In this document: positions 7,848-17,737 of the stretch, piece after piece
How positions within the stretch are numbered: the stretch's first letter is position 1
Layout: the number at the start of each line of letters is the position of its first letter
Assembly: GCA_015493525.1 (NCBI GenBank)
Contig: WGCY01000038.1
Location: 1 to 64,000 of the forward strand
Length of the DNA stretch: 64,000 nucleotides
Direction of reading: 5' to 3'
Source of the DNA: Bacteroidales bacterium
Lineage (GTDB): Bacteria > Bacteroidota > Bacteroidia > Bacteroidales > F082
Position numbers and translations under genes: made by a program
The notes under the pieces: generated by a model
Database searches by the model: none
Told to the model about the DNA's origin: nothing
What the model saw: only the letters and a program-made list of their open reading frames with translations

Positions 7848-10800
7848 TTAGCGAATAAACACGAGTTTATTTCTGAGGTATTTTGTTTGCCCATCAGGCA
7901 GGGAAACTTTCAGCTGATACACATAAATCCCCCGACTGATTTTCTCACCGCTCTCCGTGGTACAATTCCAATGAATCCTCCCCGAGGTAAACCCGGCCGG
8001 TGTCAACACGCGTTGCAGGCTTTTCACCCGCCGGCCATCCAGTTTATAAATATCAATGTCCACATTCAACCTTTTTCCCGCCTCGTTGTGTTCAAAGACA
8101 AAGTCTGTGGCATCGGTTACGGGATTGGGAATATTTATCAAATGTTCAATGACCAGTTTTGAGGAAGGTTCAACCACAAAAGGCAACACAGCCGTTGATG
8201 AATTGTTGTACAAATCCCAGGCTTTCAGGCTAATGACGTGACTGCCATCGGACAATCCTTTCAGCTGAAAGCGGACTGTTCCCTTTGAGAAATCACCTTC
8301 ATCGGCCACATAATAGGCATTCAGGTTAAAACTATTGGATGGATTGTCATCCAAAGTAGCAATAATGTCATGCCCGATACCACTTCCGGTTGTATTTATT
8401 CCATTTTTATCACTCAGGCGTGCATAAAGCACAGGATCGGCATGGGTAATATCCCCCGGAGAAAAAGAGGAATCATTCATGTACAAATGTATCTCCGGGC
8501 CACTCGTATCCGAAACGGCCTGCTCGTCAAACCCGCCCACGATGATGTTTTCGTTATAACCGTGGCCATCGGTTTTGCCATTATCAAAATAATAGCTGAT
8601 GCGGCCTTTCCCAAACTTATAAGCAATGTCTTTGGGAACCACAAAGGAGAAATCAAAAACGCCGTTCTTAATGGCTGCTTTTCCCTTAAACAAAATGCTG
8701 TTCCAGACATAAAAGGTGGTTTTGCGGCTGTCGGGATCAGTGGCCAAAGTAGAAATGGCCGATGCCTTATCAAAAACCGTAGAAAAAACAGTACCGGTAT
8801 AGTGATTCAGCCTTTGCCCATCATTGTTGGTAATTTCACCTTGTACCTGCACTTTCGACAAAGCCTTCAACGTATCCGGCTGTCCCACTACCACTGCTTT
8901 GGAGTTGATAAATGTTGTTTTGGCATTGTCTTTTGGATAGGCCATTTTTAAAGCAGGGTCGCCAATCAGGACAAATTTTTTGTCGTTATCGCCCCCCAGC
9001 ACCTTTGCGTGCATAATGATATCGCCAAAACAGGGATAGGCCCCATTCACTTTTTCAAACATATTATTTCTGAAAATAGCCATGTTCAGGGCAAGGTTGG
9101 CACTGGCATAGGTAGCCCGTGTAGTTGTAAACAAAGCAATAGCCCCCCCGTTGGGATTGGTAAACACCTGCTCACCTGCCGATACACGTTCCGGATTATC
9201 ATAACGGGTAAATTCGCAGGTAGCCGTAATGAAAACTGTCAGTTTATCTTTGTTTGTCCATGAATTAATATCGCCTATCGTCATAAACCGTTCGTGCCCG
9301 AGGCCGACCTCCCCTCCGTGGCCTGAATAATTGAAGATTAAAGTCCCCTCGTCAATGGAGGAGTTAATGGCTTCATTCAATGCCGGTGCACGCTGTCCGC
9401 TTGGGGTAGAGACCTGTGGAAAAGCATCGAGATAGAGTTTGTTCACGCCATAAGCAGGATAATAACGGTTGATATATTTTGTGAGCGTCTCCGCATCGTT
9501 CAGGTGCCGGTTATAATCGCCATCGTCGGCAACAAAAGTAAGCCGGTTGCGCCAGTCCCCCAGAATTTTGGGTGTATTGGAGACATAATTTATGCACTTG
9601 TCAACAGCGTTTTGCGCCTCTTCCGGAGTATCTACCGGAAACCTGCCGATACCAATATCCACCTTGTCACTACTGCCGGCCCCTTCCCCGGGATCGAGAT
9701 AACCAAAATAGTCATCGGTGGCAATGGAGGTAATGGTATTAAGCGAATTGACTGATTCCCAACAGGGAACAAAGTTAGTATTGTCCGGCAAACGATCTTT
9801 ATAATCATAAGAGGCATCACCGAAAAGCAACAGATATTTCAGCTCTTTTCCGGCATCACTCTGGTCATAAATGTGCTTGACAAAATCGCGGATAGCCGAT
9901 ACATCCTGTGCTCCGGAAGAGAACTCATTGTAGATTTTTTTCGGTGTGGTAACATAAACTTTCAAGCCGTCTTTTTCTCTGTGAAAGTTGGCCAGCCGGT
10001 TGGCCTGCCCTAAAAAGTCAGGGTATGCAACAATCAGGAAATCAATATTCTTTACAGCATGAAGGTCTTGGTTCTCCACTTTTTCAACAAATTCAGGCGA
10101 ATAGAATTTAGTTCCATCAAAAGCAATGAAAGCCTTATAAGGCGATATTTTGGTACGAAAAGTTACTTTGCCGGAAGCCTGGTTTATATCCATTTCTTTC
10201 GGGGAAAGTGGTTGTGATATATCCCAAACCCTGGTTTTGTCAGTAGCCTGCCGCAGGTGATAACGGGCAATGTTTCCGGTAGAAAAGATATTCCGGAATT
10301 CCATTTGTCCCCCATCAAAAATCAGCTGCCGATAGGCGTTAACGTCAAGATAATCAAGATAGCCGACCGATGATGAAGAGCTACGCTGAAAAACTGTTTT
10401 TACCGAAAGTTTATCGTCCGATGCATTGAACGCAAACTGCGCGCTGCCGCTTTTGCCCACATCATAACCACTATTTCCGGTTATGGGCATATTTATTGTC
10501 CGCTTAAGCTGGCCATCAACATATATCAAAAACATGTTAGAAGAATATGCCTTAGAGGCAAAAACAGCTTTCAGATAAGCTTTCTCCGTCTTAATGAGGT
10601 GGGGAAAATCAAAATGAAAAACATGTTCGGCAGCAGCATAATCATAAACTTCGCCATACCAGGTCCTTCCGGTACCACCGAGGTTTCGTTCATCCAACTC
10701 GTGAAAGGCATAATCGGGGAAACTGTTTACCTCCACATCAGCGGTTCCTGTAACAGGCTCTTTTTGAATTCGTAGACCTGGATGTGAACCGGATGTCAAA

Positions 10801-11654
10801 AAATAGTAAGCATAATCATCGTAATAGTTATGCTGATGATTAAAGTGCCCGGTAACCTTGTTATATTTCCATACCACAGGGCCCACAGCATAAAACAGGA
10901 TATAATCCCCTTTGTCAAACTTGCCATCACCGCCGTCCACAACCTCAATAGGGTTTTCCGTTAATCCCGGAGGACGGGAAATGTTGTTTTTCTCGGGCAA
11001 AACCCCTCCCCCGTTTCCATAAAGCGCAAAATTGGCCGGATTGTCAGTAACGGGGAATCCCATGCTTTTCAAGTCATCATAGGTTAGTTTGTACATTCCG
11101 CTTTTGTCGATGCGTATCTTAAACCAACTCCCTGTAGCCAAAACAGAATTCGACAACAGCAACCGTTTCTTTGACAAAACATTGCCGCTGCCCTTCTCCG
11201 CTATCTCAACATTTACCTGAAAAAAAAGGAGCTTTTCATACTGTTTTTTCTCCGGGTTCCACCGGACCGGCACAAGGTGTACCACGGCATAAGGCTGTTT
11301 GCGGGCAATGGAAAGGTCCACCCGAAGTCGAAAGACCGTATCAGAAAACCGCTTTTGCAAAAGCCATTCGGACGCAACCGGTTCCACCACCGCTACAATT
11401 TTATGGGAAAGGGCAGCTTTCAGCACCACCTCTGCCGAATGGATAGGCATAACCTGAATGAAAGCGGGCAACGCATCAAAAGAAGAAAATGTTGCCCCGG
11501 CAAATGAGAGGCGTTGGAATTCGGTACCTTTTTCCGTCCTGAAATGTTGCATTCCCTGCCAATGAATGGTGTCCGTAACAGCATAATCAACAGCATAGCT
11601 CACAAATGGCAGGGCCAGTGCAAGAAAAATAAATGTGAACTTTTTTATCTGCAT
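7848..11654 (-). CDS. porU: Type IX secretion system C-terminal signal peptidase PorU
   Basis: PorU is a gingipain-like (C25) cysteine protease on the cell surface that removes the T9SS C-terminal signal and acts as a sortase, joining cargo to A-LPS. The protein has 1268 residues from M29 of the ORF (position 11654), which gives a clean signal peptide (FIFLALALPFVSYA). The catalytic His is in NYSGHGG near residue 779 and the Cys in ITATCEFTRY near 813. The extreme C-terminus (GIYVYQLKVSLPDG) resembles a non-cleaved T9SS-type domain. The gene is divergent from gldJ, and porV follows it on the same strand, a conserved T9SS neighbourhood. Confidence 0.95.
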   Translation of the reverse strand: MQIKKFTFIFLALALPFVSYAVDYAVTDTIHWQGMQHFRTEKGTEFQRLSFAGATFSSFDALPAFIQVMPIHSAEVVLKAALSHKIVAVVEPVASEWLLQKRFSDTVFRLRVDLSIARKQPYAVVHLVPVRWNPEKKQYEKLLFFQVNVEIAEKGSGNVLSKKRLLLSNSVLATGSWFKIRIDKSGMYKLTYDDLKSMGFPVTDNPANFALYGNGGGVLPEKNNISRPPGLTENPIEVVDGGDGKFDKGDYILFYAVGPVVWKYNKVTGHFNHQHNYYDDYAYYFLTSGSHPGLRIQKEPVTGTADVEVNSFPDYAFHELDERNLGGTGRTWYGEVYDYAAAEHVFHFDFPHLIKTEKAYLKAVFASKAYSSNMFLIYVDGQLKRTINMPITGNSGYDVGKSGSAQFAFNASDDKLSVKTVFQRSSSSSVGYLDYLDVNAYRQLIFDGGQMEFRNIFSTGNIARYHLRQATDKTRVWDISQPLSPKEMDINQASGKVTFRTKISPYKAFIAFDGTKFYSPEFVEKVENQDLHAVKNIDFLIVAYPDFLGQANRLANFHREKDGLKVYVTTPKKIYNEFSSGAQDVSAIRDFVKHIYDQSDAGKELKYLLLFGDASYDYKDRLPDNTNFVPCWESVNSLNTITSIATDDYFGYLDPGEGAGSSDKVDIGIGRFPVDTPEEAQNAVDKCINYVSNTPKILGDWRNRLTFVADDGDYNRHLNDAETLTKYINRYYPAYGVNKLYLDAFPQVSTPSGQRAPALNEAINSSIDEGTLIFNYSGHGGEVGLGHERFMTIGDINSWTNKDKLTVFITATCEFTRYDNPERVSAGEQVFTNPNGGAIALFTTTRATYASANLALNMAIFRNNMFEKVNGAYPCFGDIIMHAKVLGGDNDKKFVLIGDPALKMAYPKDNAKTTFINSKAVVVGQPDTLKALSKVQVQGEITNNDGQRLNHYTGTVFSTVFDKASAISTLATDPDSRKTTFYVWNSILFKGKAAIKNGVFDFSFVVPKDIAYKFGKGRISYYFDNGKTDGHGYNENIIVGGFDEQAVSDTSGPEIHLYMNDSSFSPGDITHADPVLYARLSDKNGINTTGSGIGHDIIATLDDNPSNSFNLNAYYVADEGDFSKGTVRFQLKGLSDGSHVISLKAWDLYNNSSTAVLPFVVEPSSKLVIEHLINIPNPVTDATDFVFEHNEAGKRLNVDIDIYKLDGRRVKSLQRVLTPAGFTSGRIHWNCTTESGEKISRGIYVYQLKVSLPDGQTKYLRNKLVFIR

Positions 11655-11738
11655 AGAAATTATTTCGATGGCAAATATATCGAATTTGGGATATTTGCCT
11701 GAGGAAAAACGTTCAAAAAAGGGATTTATTATCTGCAA

Positions 11739-11995
11739 AGAGCCTGTCCGGACGTATTCATCCGGGTTGTTTTTCAGGCTAAATCACCTGAATATGAATT
11801 AAAACAGAGGTGCTGACAAAATAAATTACGATGAAAAATGATAATGCGTATATTTTTCTTATAATATTATTTACATTTGTCCCGTAATAATTAAATTTGC
11901 ATCATCCCGTTGGGGATGAAATTCATTTTCCGGGAATACAATAAATATCACCGGAAATAGTTATACAATCAAGAAAAATTAAGCGTAATAAAAAA
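11739..11995. promoter_or_regulatory. Divergent porU-gldJ regulatory region
   Basis: This AT-rich intergenic region carries two plus-strand TAnnTTTG boxes, TACATTTG at 11872-11879 and TAAATTTG at 11892-11899. Either could drive gldJ with a 5' UTR of about 90-120 nt. No coding frame or strong hairpin was seen. Confidence 0.5.
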
Positions 11996-13432
11996 ATGCT
12001 GAGATTAAAAACGATTTTAATCATTTTTCTGTCCCTGGGCAGCATTATGATTTTTGGTACGTCCTGTAGCCTTTTTAAAGGAAAAAAGGATGTTTCGCGC
12101 ACAACGGGTTGGGCCTATAATAATCCCAAAAACGGAGGTTTTGAAGTAGCACCTTCACAGGAGCAAAAGACAGGACCGGGACTGGTATTTATTGAAGGAG
12201 GGACCTTTACCATGGGGGCAACTGAAGAAGCACCATTTTATGAATGGGACAACCCACCCCATCAGGTAACGGTCAACAGCTTTTATATTGACAAAACAGA
12301 GGTCAGCAATCTGGATTATCTGGAGTATATCTACTGGTTAAAAAGGGTTTATGGGGCGGATTATCCCGCCGTTGTCCAGAAAGCACTTCCCGACACTACC
12401 GTTTGGTTAGATAAAATGACTTACAATGAACCTTTGGTCGAGAATTATTTTCGTCATCCGGCTTATCACAATTATCCTGTGGTGGGTGTCAGCTGGGTGC
12501 AGGCCAACGCTTATGCTTCATGGCGTACAGACCGGGTGAATGAGCAGTTGCTTATCAACGCCGGCTACCTCGATTATGACCCCGACCAAAAAGATGACAA
12601 CAGCTTTAATACGGAAGCCTACCTTGCCGGTCAATATCAGGGCGTTGTGAAACAAAGTAAGAAAAACATGAACCCCGACGGTAAAGGGGTCAGAAAAGTC
12701 AGATATGGCGATGGCATCCTGCTTCCGCACTATCGCCTGCCTACCGAAGCAGAATGGGAATATGCCGCTTTGGGGCTTATTGGAAATACCGATGGAAACA
12801 GAATTGTAGAACGGAAGACCTACCCGTGGAGCGGACAAGGCCTCCGTGCTGCCGATAAAAAATACCAGGGCGACTTTGTGGCCAACTTTAAAATAGACAG
12901 AGGTGATTATATGGGGGTTGCAGGCCATTTGAACGATGCTTCCAGTATTCCAGCCCCGGTTATCTCCTACTGGCCCAATGATTTCGGCCTGTACAACATG
13001 GCTGGAAATGTCAGCGAATGGGTTCTGGACCGTTATAGCCCCTCCGCTTATGAACAGGTTTCCGACTTCTCCCCGTATTATGGCAGTGGCTTTAAAACCC
13101 TTAAACGCGGACCTGATGGAAAGGTAGTGGCAAAAGACAGTTTAGGAAAGATTCCGTTGGTACCACTGAATAAAAGCAGGTTGTCCCAAATGGAGAATAC
13201 GACAGCCCCTCCTGACAAATTTGACAAAGACTTTAAACAATATGGCGTAACCTCCTTGATTAACAGCAACTCAAGGGTAATTAAAGGAGGCTCATGGAAA
13301 GATCCGCCGTACTACCTCAGCCCTGATACAAGAAGATATCTGGATGAAAACAAATCATCTGCCACAGTAGGTTTCCGATGCGCCATGAACCGTGTGGGAA
13401 GTCCCATATCCTCAAAAAAGAAGCGGAAGTAA
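11996..13432 (+). CDS. gldJ: Gliding motility/T9SS lipoprotein GldJ
   Basis: GldJ is a lipoprotein needed for type IX secretion and, in gliding species, motility; it is related to GldK and to formylglycine-generating enzymes. The 478-residue protein has a lipoprotein signal with Cys24 (FGTSC), the GldJ-typical SRTTGWAYN just after it, and a FGE-sulfatase fold that starts at VFIEGGTFTMGAT, includes RLPTEAEWEYAA, and ends with VIKGGSWKDP and VGFRCAMN. It is divergent from porU and followed by murF, the same order seen in other Bacteroidota. A terminator separates it from murF. Whether this organism glides cannot be read here. Confidence 0.92.
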   Translation: MLRLKTILIIFLSLGSIMIFGTSCSLFKGKKDVSRTTGWAYNNPKNGGFEVAPSQEQKTGPGLVFIEGGTFTMGATEEAPFYEWDNPPHQVTVNSFYIDKTEVSNLDYLEYIYWLKRVYGADYPAVVQKALPDTTVWLDKMTYNEPLVENYFRHPAYHNYPVVGVSWVQANAYASWRTDRVNEQLLINAGYLDYDPDQKDDNSFNTEAYLAGQYQGVVKQSKKNMNPDGKGVRKVRYGDGILLPHYRLPTEAEWEYAALGLIGNTDGNRIVERKTYPWSGQGLRAADKKYQGDFVANFKIDRGDYMGVAGHLNDASSIPAPVISYWPNDFGLYNMAGNVSEWVLDRYSPSAYEQVSDFSPYYGSGFKTLKRGPDGKVVAKDSLGKIPLVPLNKSRLSQMENTTAPPDKFDKDFKQYGVTSLINSNSRVIKGGSWKDPPYYLSPDTRRYLDENKSSATVGFRCAMNRVGSPISSKKKRK

Positions 13433-13458
13433 TCTTACGAAGAAATGATTAATTTTAA

Positions 13459-13493
13459 GGGCTGTTTCCTTTTAAACGGAACAGTCCTTTTTT
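13459..13493 (+). terminator. Rho-independent terminator after gldJ, abutting murF
   Basis: GGGCTGTTTCC and GGAACAGTCC pair with one wobble around a short loop and are followed by TTTTTT. The T-run ends exactly at the murF ATG (13494), so transcription of murF either reads through this hairpin or starts inside it. Confidence 0.8.
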
Positions 13494-14795
13494 ATGTATA
13501 TGAAAGCTATTGAAAAAATATATTTTCTCTTCAAACAATGTTCCGGTGTCAGCATCGACTCGCGGAAACTTGTAAAGGACAGTATTTTCTTTGCCTTGTC
13601 GGGAGAAAATTTCAACGGCAACCGTTTTGCCCCTGATGCCCTGCAAAAAGGTGCCGTAGCGGCCATTGTGGATGATCCGGAGTCTGTCCCGCCAAACGAT
13701 CAACGCTATATTCTGGTAAACAATACTTTGGACACATTACAACAGCTGGCTAAATTTCACCGTCAGCAGTTTGATATTCCCGTGCTGGCCATAACGGGAA
13801 CCAACGGGAAGACAACGACAAAAGAATTGTGCAGTGCCGTACTTTCTTCCGAAAAAGATATTTGTGCCACACAAGGCAATTTCAACAACCACATCGGTGT
13901 TCCACTGACCCTGCTGAACATAAAAAAGCACACCGAAATAGCCCTTGTGGAAATGGGTGCCAACCATCCGGGCGAGATTGCCAGGCTTTGCAAATTGGCA
14001 CAACCAACACACGGACTCATCACCAACATTGGCAAAGCACATTTGGAAGGGTTTGGCAATTTTCAGGGCGTTGTCAACACCAAAAACGAACTCTATCAAT
14101 ACATAAAAGATAATAAGGGTACTGTTTTTGTCAACAAAGACAACCCGCTCCTCATGGACCTCTCCGAAGGGATACAACGTACTACCTACGGCCAACCGCC
14201 AGCCGAAGTAGAAGGAAGTATAGAACAAGCCAAACCGTATATTAACATTATCTGGCATCGGAAAACCGGCAATAAGAATATCCAAACACAGCTTTACGGC
14301 AGTTATAATTTCAGCAATGTCATGGCGGCCATTGCAGTGGGGAAATATTTCGGGATTTCAGAGGCAGGCATTGTGGGGGCGATATCAAACTACAAACCTG
14401 AAAATAGCCGGTCGCAACTTTTGCAAACACCAGACAACATGCTCATTCTGGACGCGTATAATGCCAATCCGGAAAGCATGGCACTGGCCATCGGCGATTT
14501 TGCCGCACACCGGTTTACAAACCCGGTCCTCATCCTCGGCGATATGTTTGAATTGGGAACATCCTCCGATGAAGAACACAATAAGGTGGTTGAAAGATTA
14601 AAAGAAACTGGTTTTCAGCATGTTATTCTCATTGGAAAAGATTTTTACAAAGCAGGACTGAACAGCCCTTACCGGAAATTTAAGACCACGCTGGAAGCAG
14701 CACAATATCTGCAAGGCCATCCCATAAAAAAGGCACATATCCTTATAAAGGGATCGCGGGGAATGCAATTGGAAAAAATAATTCAATACCTGTAA
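13494..14795 (+). CDS. murF: UDP-N-acetylmuramoyl-tripeptide--D-alanyl-D-alanine ligase
   Basis: The last cytosolic ligase of peptidoglycan precursor synthesis, adding D-Ala-D-Ala to the UDP-MurNAc-tripeptide. The 433-residue protein has the Mur ligase N-terminal domain (GVSIDSRKL, FFALSGENFNG), the ATP loop ITGTNGKTTTKE near 100, the central EMGANHPGEI motif, and the C-terminal DAYNANPESM and LGDMFELG motifs. The ORF track start (ATG at 13494) directly abuts a terminator T-run; a second in-frame ATG lies two codons later (13500), and no Shine-Dalgarno site precedes either. It is followed after 6 nt by anmK, so synthesis and recycling of wall precursors appear co-transcribed. Confidence 0.95.
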   Translation: MYMKAIEKIYFLFKQCSGVSIDSRKLVKDSIFFALSGENFNGNRFAPDALQKGAVAAIVDDPESVPPNDQRYILVNNTLDTLQQLAKFHRQQFDIPVLAITGTNGKTTTKELCSAVLSSEKDICATQGNFNNHIGVPLTLLNIKKHTEIALVEMGANHPGEIARLCKLAQPTHGLITNIGKAHLEGFGNFQGVVNTKNELYQYIKDNKGTVFVNKDNPLLMDLSEGIQRTTYGQPPAEVEGSIEQAKPYINIIWHRKTGNKNIQTQLYGSYNFSNVMAAIAVGKYFGISEAGIVGAISNYKPENSRSQLLQTPDNMLILDAYNANPESMALAIGDFAAHRFTNPVLILGDMFELGTSSDEEHNKVVERLKETGFQHVILIGKDFYKAGLNSPYRKFKTTLEAAQYLQGHPIKKAHILIKGSRGMQLEKIIQYL

Positions 14796-14801
14796 TTAAT
14801 T

Positions 14802-15863
14802 ATGGAAAAATACACTGCCCTGGGAATTATGTCGGGAAGCTCACTGGACGGGCTGGACATGGCATTTTGTGAGTTTATCAAAGAAAACGGGAAATGGCGA
14901 TATAACATTCTCGCAGCCGACACACAGGCTTATGATGAAGAATGGAAAATGTTGTTGCAGGAAAGTTTTGCGGCCACAGGAGTAAAGCTTATAGAAAACC
15001 ACGTTGCTTACGGACGCTATCTTGGCCGGAAAGCGTTATCATTTTTGAAAAAAAACAAGCTGAAACCGGATATCATCGCTTCACACGGGCATACCATATT
15101 TCATCAACCGGAAAAATCTGTTAGCTTTCAGCTTGGCGAAGGCCAGGCCATTGCAACAGTATCGGGCATAGAGACGGTTAGCGATTTCCGCAACAAAGAC
15201 GTTCAGCTTGGCGGACAAGGTGCCCCACTGGTGCCTGTGGGCGATGAATTGTTGTTTGGAGAATACGATTATTGTGTAAATTTTGGCGGCATCGCCAACA
15301 TCTCGTTTACCGAAAACGGAAAACGGGTGGCCTATGATGTTTGTGCCGCCAACCAGCTACTGAACCACCTGAGCCGGCAAATGGGAAAAGCTTATGACAA
15401 AAACGGAGAAACCGCCGCCCTGGGCAAAATGAACAAGCCGCTGTTTGATGCATTGGACAATATACCTTTTTACAAACAGGATTACCCTAAATCGCTGAGT
15501 AACGAACAGGTAAAAGAATTTTTTATCCCGTTGCTCGATCACTCCACAGCCACGCTTGAAGACAAACTCTACACTGCTGTAAAACATATTGCCCGGCACA
15601 TAGCCTTGGCTGCCCAAAATGTTCAGGGCAGTAAAATGCTGTTTACCGGCGGTGGTGCCCGAAATACCTTTCTTGTGGAGGCCATTCGGAAAGAATGTCC
15701 CAGGAGAACAATTTATGTACCGGATACCCGGCTCATTGATTTCAAAGAGGCGTTAATTTTTGCCTTTATGGGCATCCTGCGCAAAACCGGTGAAACGAAC
15801 TGCCTTGCATCTGCAACGGGGGCAGCCAGAGATTCCTCTGGTGGTGTTATTTTCCAGCCTTGA
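14802..15863 (+). CDS. anmK: Anhydro-N-acetylmuramic acid kinase
   Basis: AnmK phosphorylates and hydrolyses 1,6-anhydro-MurNAc from cell-wall turnover to MurNAc-6-phosphate. The 353-residue protein shows the family start LGIMSGSSLDGLDMA, the SHGHTIFHQPE motif, QLGEGQAIA, VNFGGIANIS with the catalytic region, and FTGGGARNTFL near the end, and is of standard family length. It begins 6 nt downstream of murF on the same strand. Downstream is a solo end of the dispersed repeat, then a terminator that could serve both strands. Confidence 0.95.
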   Translation: MEKYTALGIMSGSSLDGLDMAFCEFIKENGKWRYNILAADTQAYDEEWKMLLQESFAATGVKLIENHVAYGRYLGRKALSFLKKNKLKPDIIASHGHTIFHQPEKSVSFQLGEGQAIATVSGIETVSDFRNKDVQLGGQGAPLVPVGDELLFGEYDYCVNFGGIANISFTENGKRVAYDVCAANQLLNHLSRQMGKAYDKNGETAALGKMNKPLFDALDNIPFYKQDYPKSLSNEQVKEFFIPLLDHSTATLEDKLYTAVKHIARHIALAAQNVQGSKMLFTGGGARNTFLVEAIRKECPRRTIYVPDTRLIDFKEALIFAFMGILRKTGETNCLASATGAARDSSGGVIFQP

Positions 15864-15880
15864 CAAGAAAATTTCAAAGT

Positions 15881-15899
15881 GAAGTTGTTTAAAGTTAAC
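15881..15899 (+). repeat. Solo end of the GAAGTTGTTTAAAG repeat
   Basis: A perfect copy of the 19-bp left end of the dispersed element (GAAGTTGTTTAAAGTTAAC) sits 17 nt after the anmK stop. The sequence that follows does not match the body of the other copies and I find no matching right end, so this is a remnant or a stand-alone end. Confidence 0.6.
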
Positions 15900-16051
15900 T
15901 TGTTGTTTTTGAGTATAGAACACTGTAAGTCAGCAGATAAATAGCTTTTATTGTGTACCCACCTCTACATGCCCCCCAAGAAGAGAACGTTGGAATTTAT
16001 TTGCTGATTTACAATGGCATATCGTTGAATCATTTTTTAAACTTTAATAAA

Positions 16052-16086
16052 AAAATCCCGGCATCTTTATAGAAACCGGGATTTTT
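16052..16086. terminator. Bidirectional terminator between anmK and nhaD
   Basis: AAAAATCCCGG and CCGGGATTTTT form a perfect stem around a 14-nt loop, with A and T runs on both sides. It can end the minus-strand nhaD transcript and the plus-strand anmK transcript. Confidence 0.85.
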
Positions 16087-16105
16087 CTTTTCATCACTAC
16101 CGTGC

Positions 16106-17548
16106 CTAATGATGGAATATCAATTCGTTTTGCAACCAATAGGTAAAAATACCGGCAAAATATCCCACGAGGGCAATCCAGGCGATTTTTTTCATGTACC
16201 AGATAAAGTCTATTTTTTCCAGGGCCATGGCCACAACGCCGGCAGCAGAACCGATAATCAGGATGCTTCCACCTGTACCGGCTGCATACGCCAGCAGTTC
16301 CCAGAAAGCACCGTTCACTATAAAATGATGCATAAACGTCGGCTCTGCCGAAGCCACTACCATAGTGTGTGTCATAATCGGGTACATCCCCATGGCGGCA
16401 GCCGTCAGCGGTACATTGTCCACAATAGACGACAACAAACCAATGGCACCGTTGATCAGGTAAATATTGTGCATGTGTTTATCGAAATATTCAGCCATCA
16501 GCTGCAGATGACCGGCCGATTCCAAGGCGGCCACGGCCGACAAAATACCGAGATAAAACAGAATGGTGGGAATATCTACCCGTTTCAGGATCCCCACAAC
16601 CGTAAATTTCCGGCGGTCTTCTTCGGTACCTTTTTTATGAATTACCTCTGTGGTAACCCAGATGACACCCAAACTGAACAACATGCCCATATACGGCGGG
16701 AGATCGGTCAGCTCTTTGAAAATCGGGACAAAAATCAAACCGCCGATGCCCAACACCAACATCAACATCCGTTCGCGCGGCGGAGTATTAAAGCTGTCGG
16801 AATTACTCAAATCGGGTTTTTCCACATGCCCTTTCATGTAAATAGACACTACAGCAAGCGGAATCACGAGGCTCACCAGGCTGGGCACAAAAACCATGGC
16901 CATAATGTCCAGTGCGGTAATCTGTCCGCCAATCCAAAGCATAATGGTCGTTACATCGCCAATGGGCGAAAAAGCCCCCCCGGCATTGGCCGCAATAACG
17001 ATGATACTGGCAAAAAACCAACGTGTTTTCTTATCATCAATCAGCTTACGCAACAAAGCTATCATCACAATAGTTGTGGTCATATTATCCAAGACACTCG
17101 ACAGAAAAAAAGTAATGGTAGCTACTGTCCACAACAGTTTTACTTTATTTGTCGTTTTGATACGGTCGGTGATTACGCGGAAACCTTCATGCTGGTCAAC
17201 AGTTTCCACAATGGTCATGGCACCCAACAGGAAGAAAAGTATCTGCGCCAGATCACCAAGATGGGCAACCACCTCATGGTCTGTAATAAAATACTTCATT
17301 TGGGCAATCAGGCTGACGCCTTCATACTTCTGCTTAAATTCAGCAAGGTCCGAACTTTTCAGAAAGTCTTTCCATGCCGGACTATAGCCGAGATTCAGAA
17401 TATCAGGCAGGCCATAAATATACACAACCCAGATAATAACACCCAGAAGCAAAGCAGACGCAGCCTTGTCCACTTTGATCGGCCCTTCCATTGCAATGGC
17501 CAGATAACCCAGCACAAATACAATGAGCATCAAAATAAATGTTGTCAT
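16106..17548 (-). CDS. nhaD: Sodium:proton antiporter NhaD (copy A)
   Basis: An inner-membrane Na+/H+ antiporter of the ion transporter (IT) superfamily, exporting sodium at the cost of proton entry. It has 480 residues, about a dozen hydrophobic segments and NhaD-typical blocks such as FFLLGAMTIVETVDQHEGF, FFLSSVLDNMTTTIVM, NAGGAFSPIGDVTTIMLW and GGSILIIGSAAGVVAM. It is a close paralogue of the next gene, in the same orientation, separated by 189 bp that includes a strong terminator, so each gene is probably transcribed from its own promoter. Two copies suggest a saline habitat or sodium-based energetics, but that is inference. Confidence 0.92.
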   Translation of the reverse strand: MTTFILMLIVFVLGYLAIAMEGPIKVDKAASALLLGVIIWVVYIYGLPDILNLGYSPAWKDFLKSSDLAEFKQKYEGVSLIAQMKYFITDHEVVAHLGDLAQILFFLLGAMTIVETVDQHEGFRVITDRIKTTNKVKLLWTVATITFFLSSVLDNMTTTIVMIALLRKLIDDKKTRWFFASIIVIAANAGGAFSPIGDVTTIMLWIGGQITALDIMAMVFVPSLVSLVIPLAVVSIYMKGHVEKPDLSNSDSFNTPPRERMLMLVLGIGGLIFVPIFKELTDLPPYMGMLFSLGVIWVTTEVIHKKGTEEDRRKFTVVGILKRVDIPTILFYLGILSAVAALESAGHLQLMAEYFDKHMHNIYLINGAIGLLSSIVDNVPLTAAAMGMYPIMTHTMVVASAEPTFMHHFIVNGAFWELLAYAAGTGGSILIIGSAAGVVAMALEKIDFIWYMKKIAWIALVGYFAGIFTYWLQNELIFHH

Positions 17549-17680
17549 TTTTTTATTTTTTAAGTATTAAACGGCGCAAATGTATTCATTTGATATTTCA
17601 TAACAATAAAAATTCGTACTAAAAATGTCGTTCAATCCTATTTTATACCCGCTACAGATAAGCATGTGGCCTAAGGCACA

Positions 17681-17720
17681 AAAAAAAGCCCACAGAAATA
17701 TTTGTATCTGTGGGCTTTTT
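17681..17720 (-). terminator. Terminator of nhaD copy B
   Basis: AAAAAGCCCACAGA pairs perfectly with TCTGTGGGCTTTTT around a 10-nt loop. It lies just downstream of the minus-strand gene ending at 17738 and carries T-runs in both directions. Confidence 0.88.
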
Positions 17721-17737
17721 TGTACAAAAGGAATATT

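Noticed and set aside
12000-13432. Formylglycine-generating sulfatase-modifying enzyme instead of GldJ
   Set aside because: The fold is shared, but lipobox, SRTTGWAYN and the porU/murF context identify GldJ.
16109-17563. 484-aa plus-strand ORF opposite nhaD copy A
   Set aside because: Long antisense shadow; no membrane or enzyme motif, very high His/Gln/Asn content, and the opposite frame is clearly NhaD.
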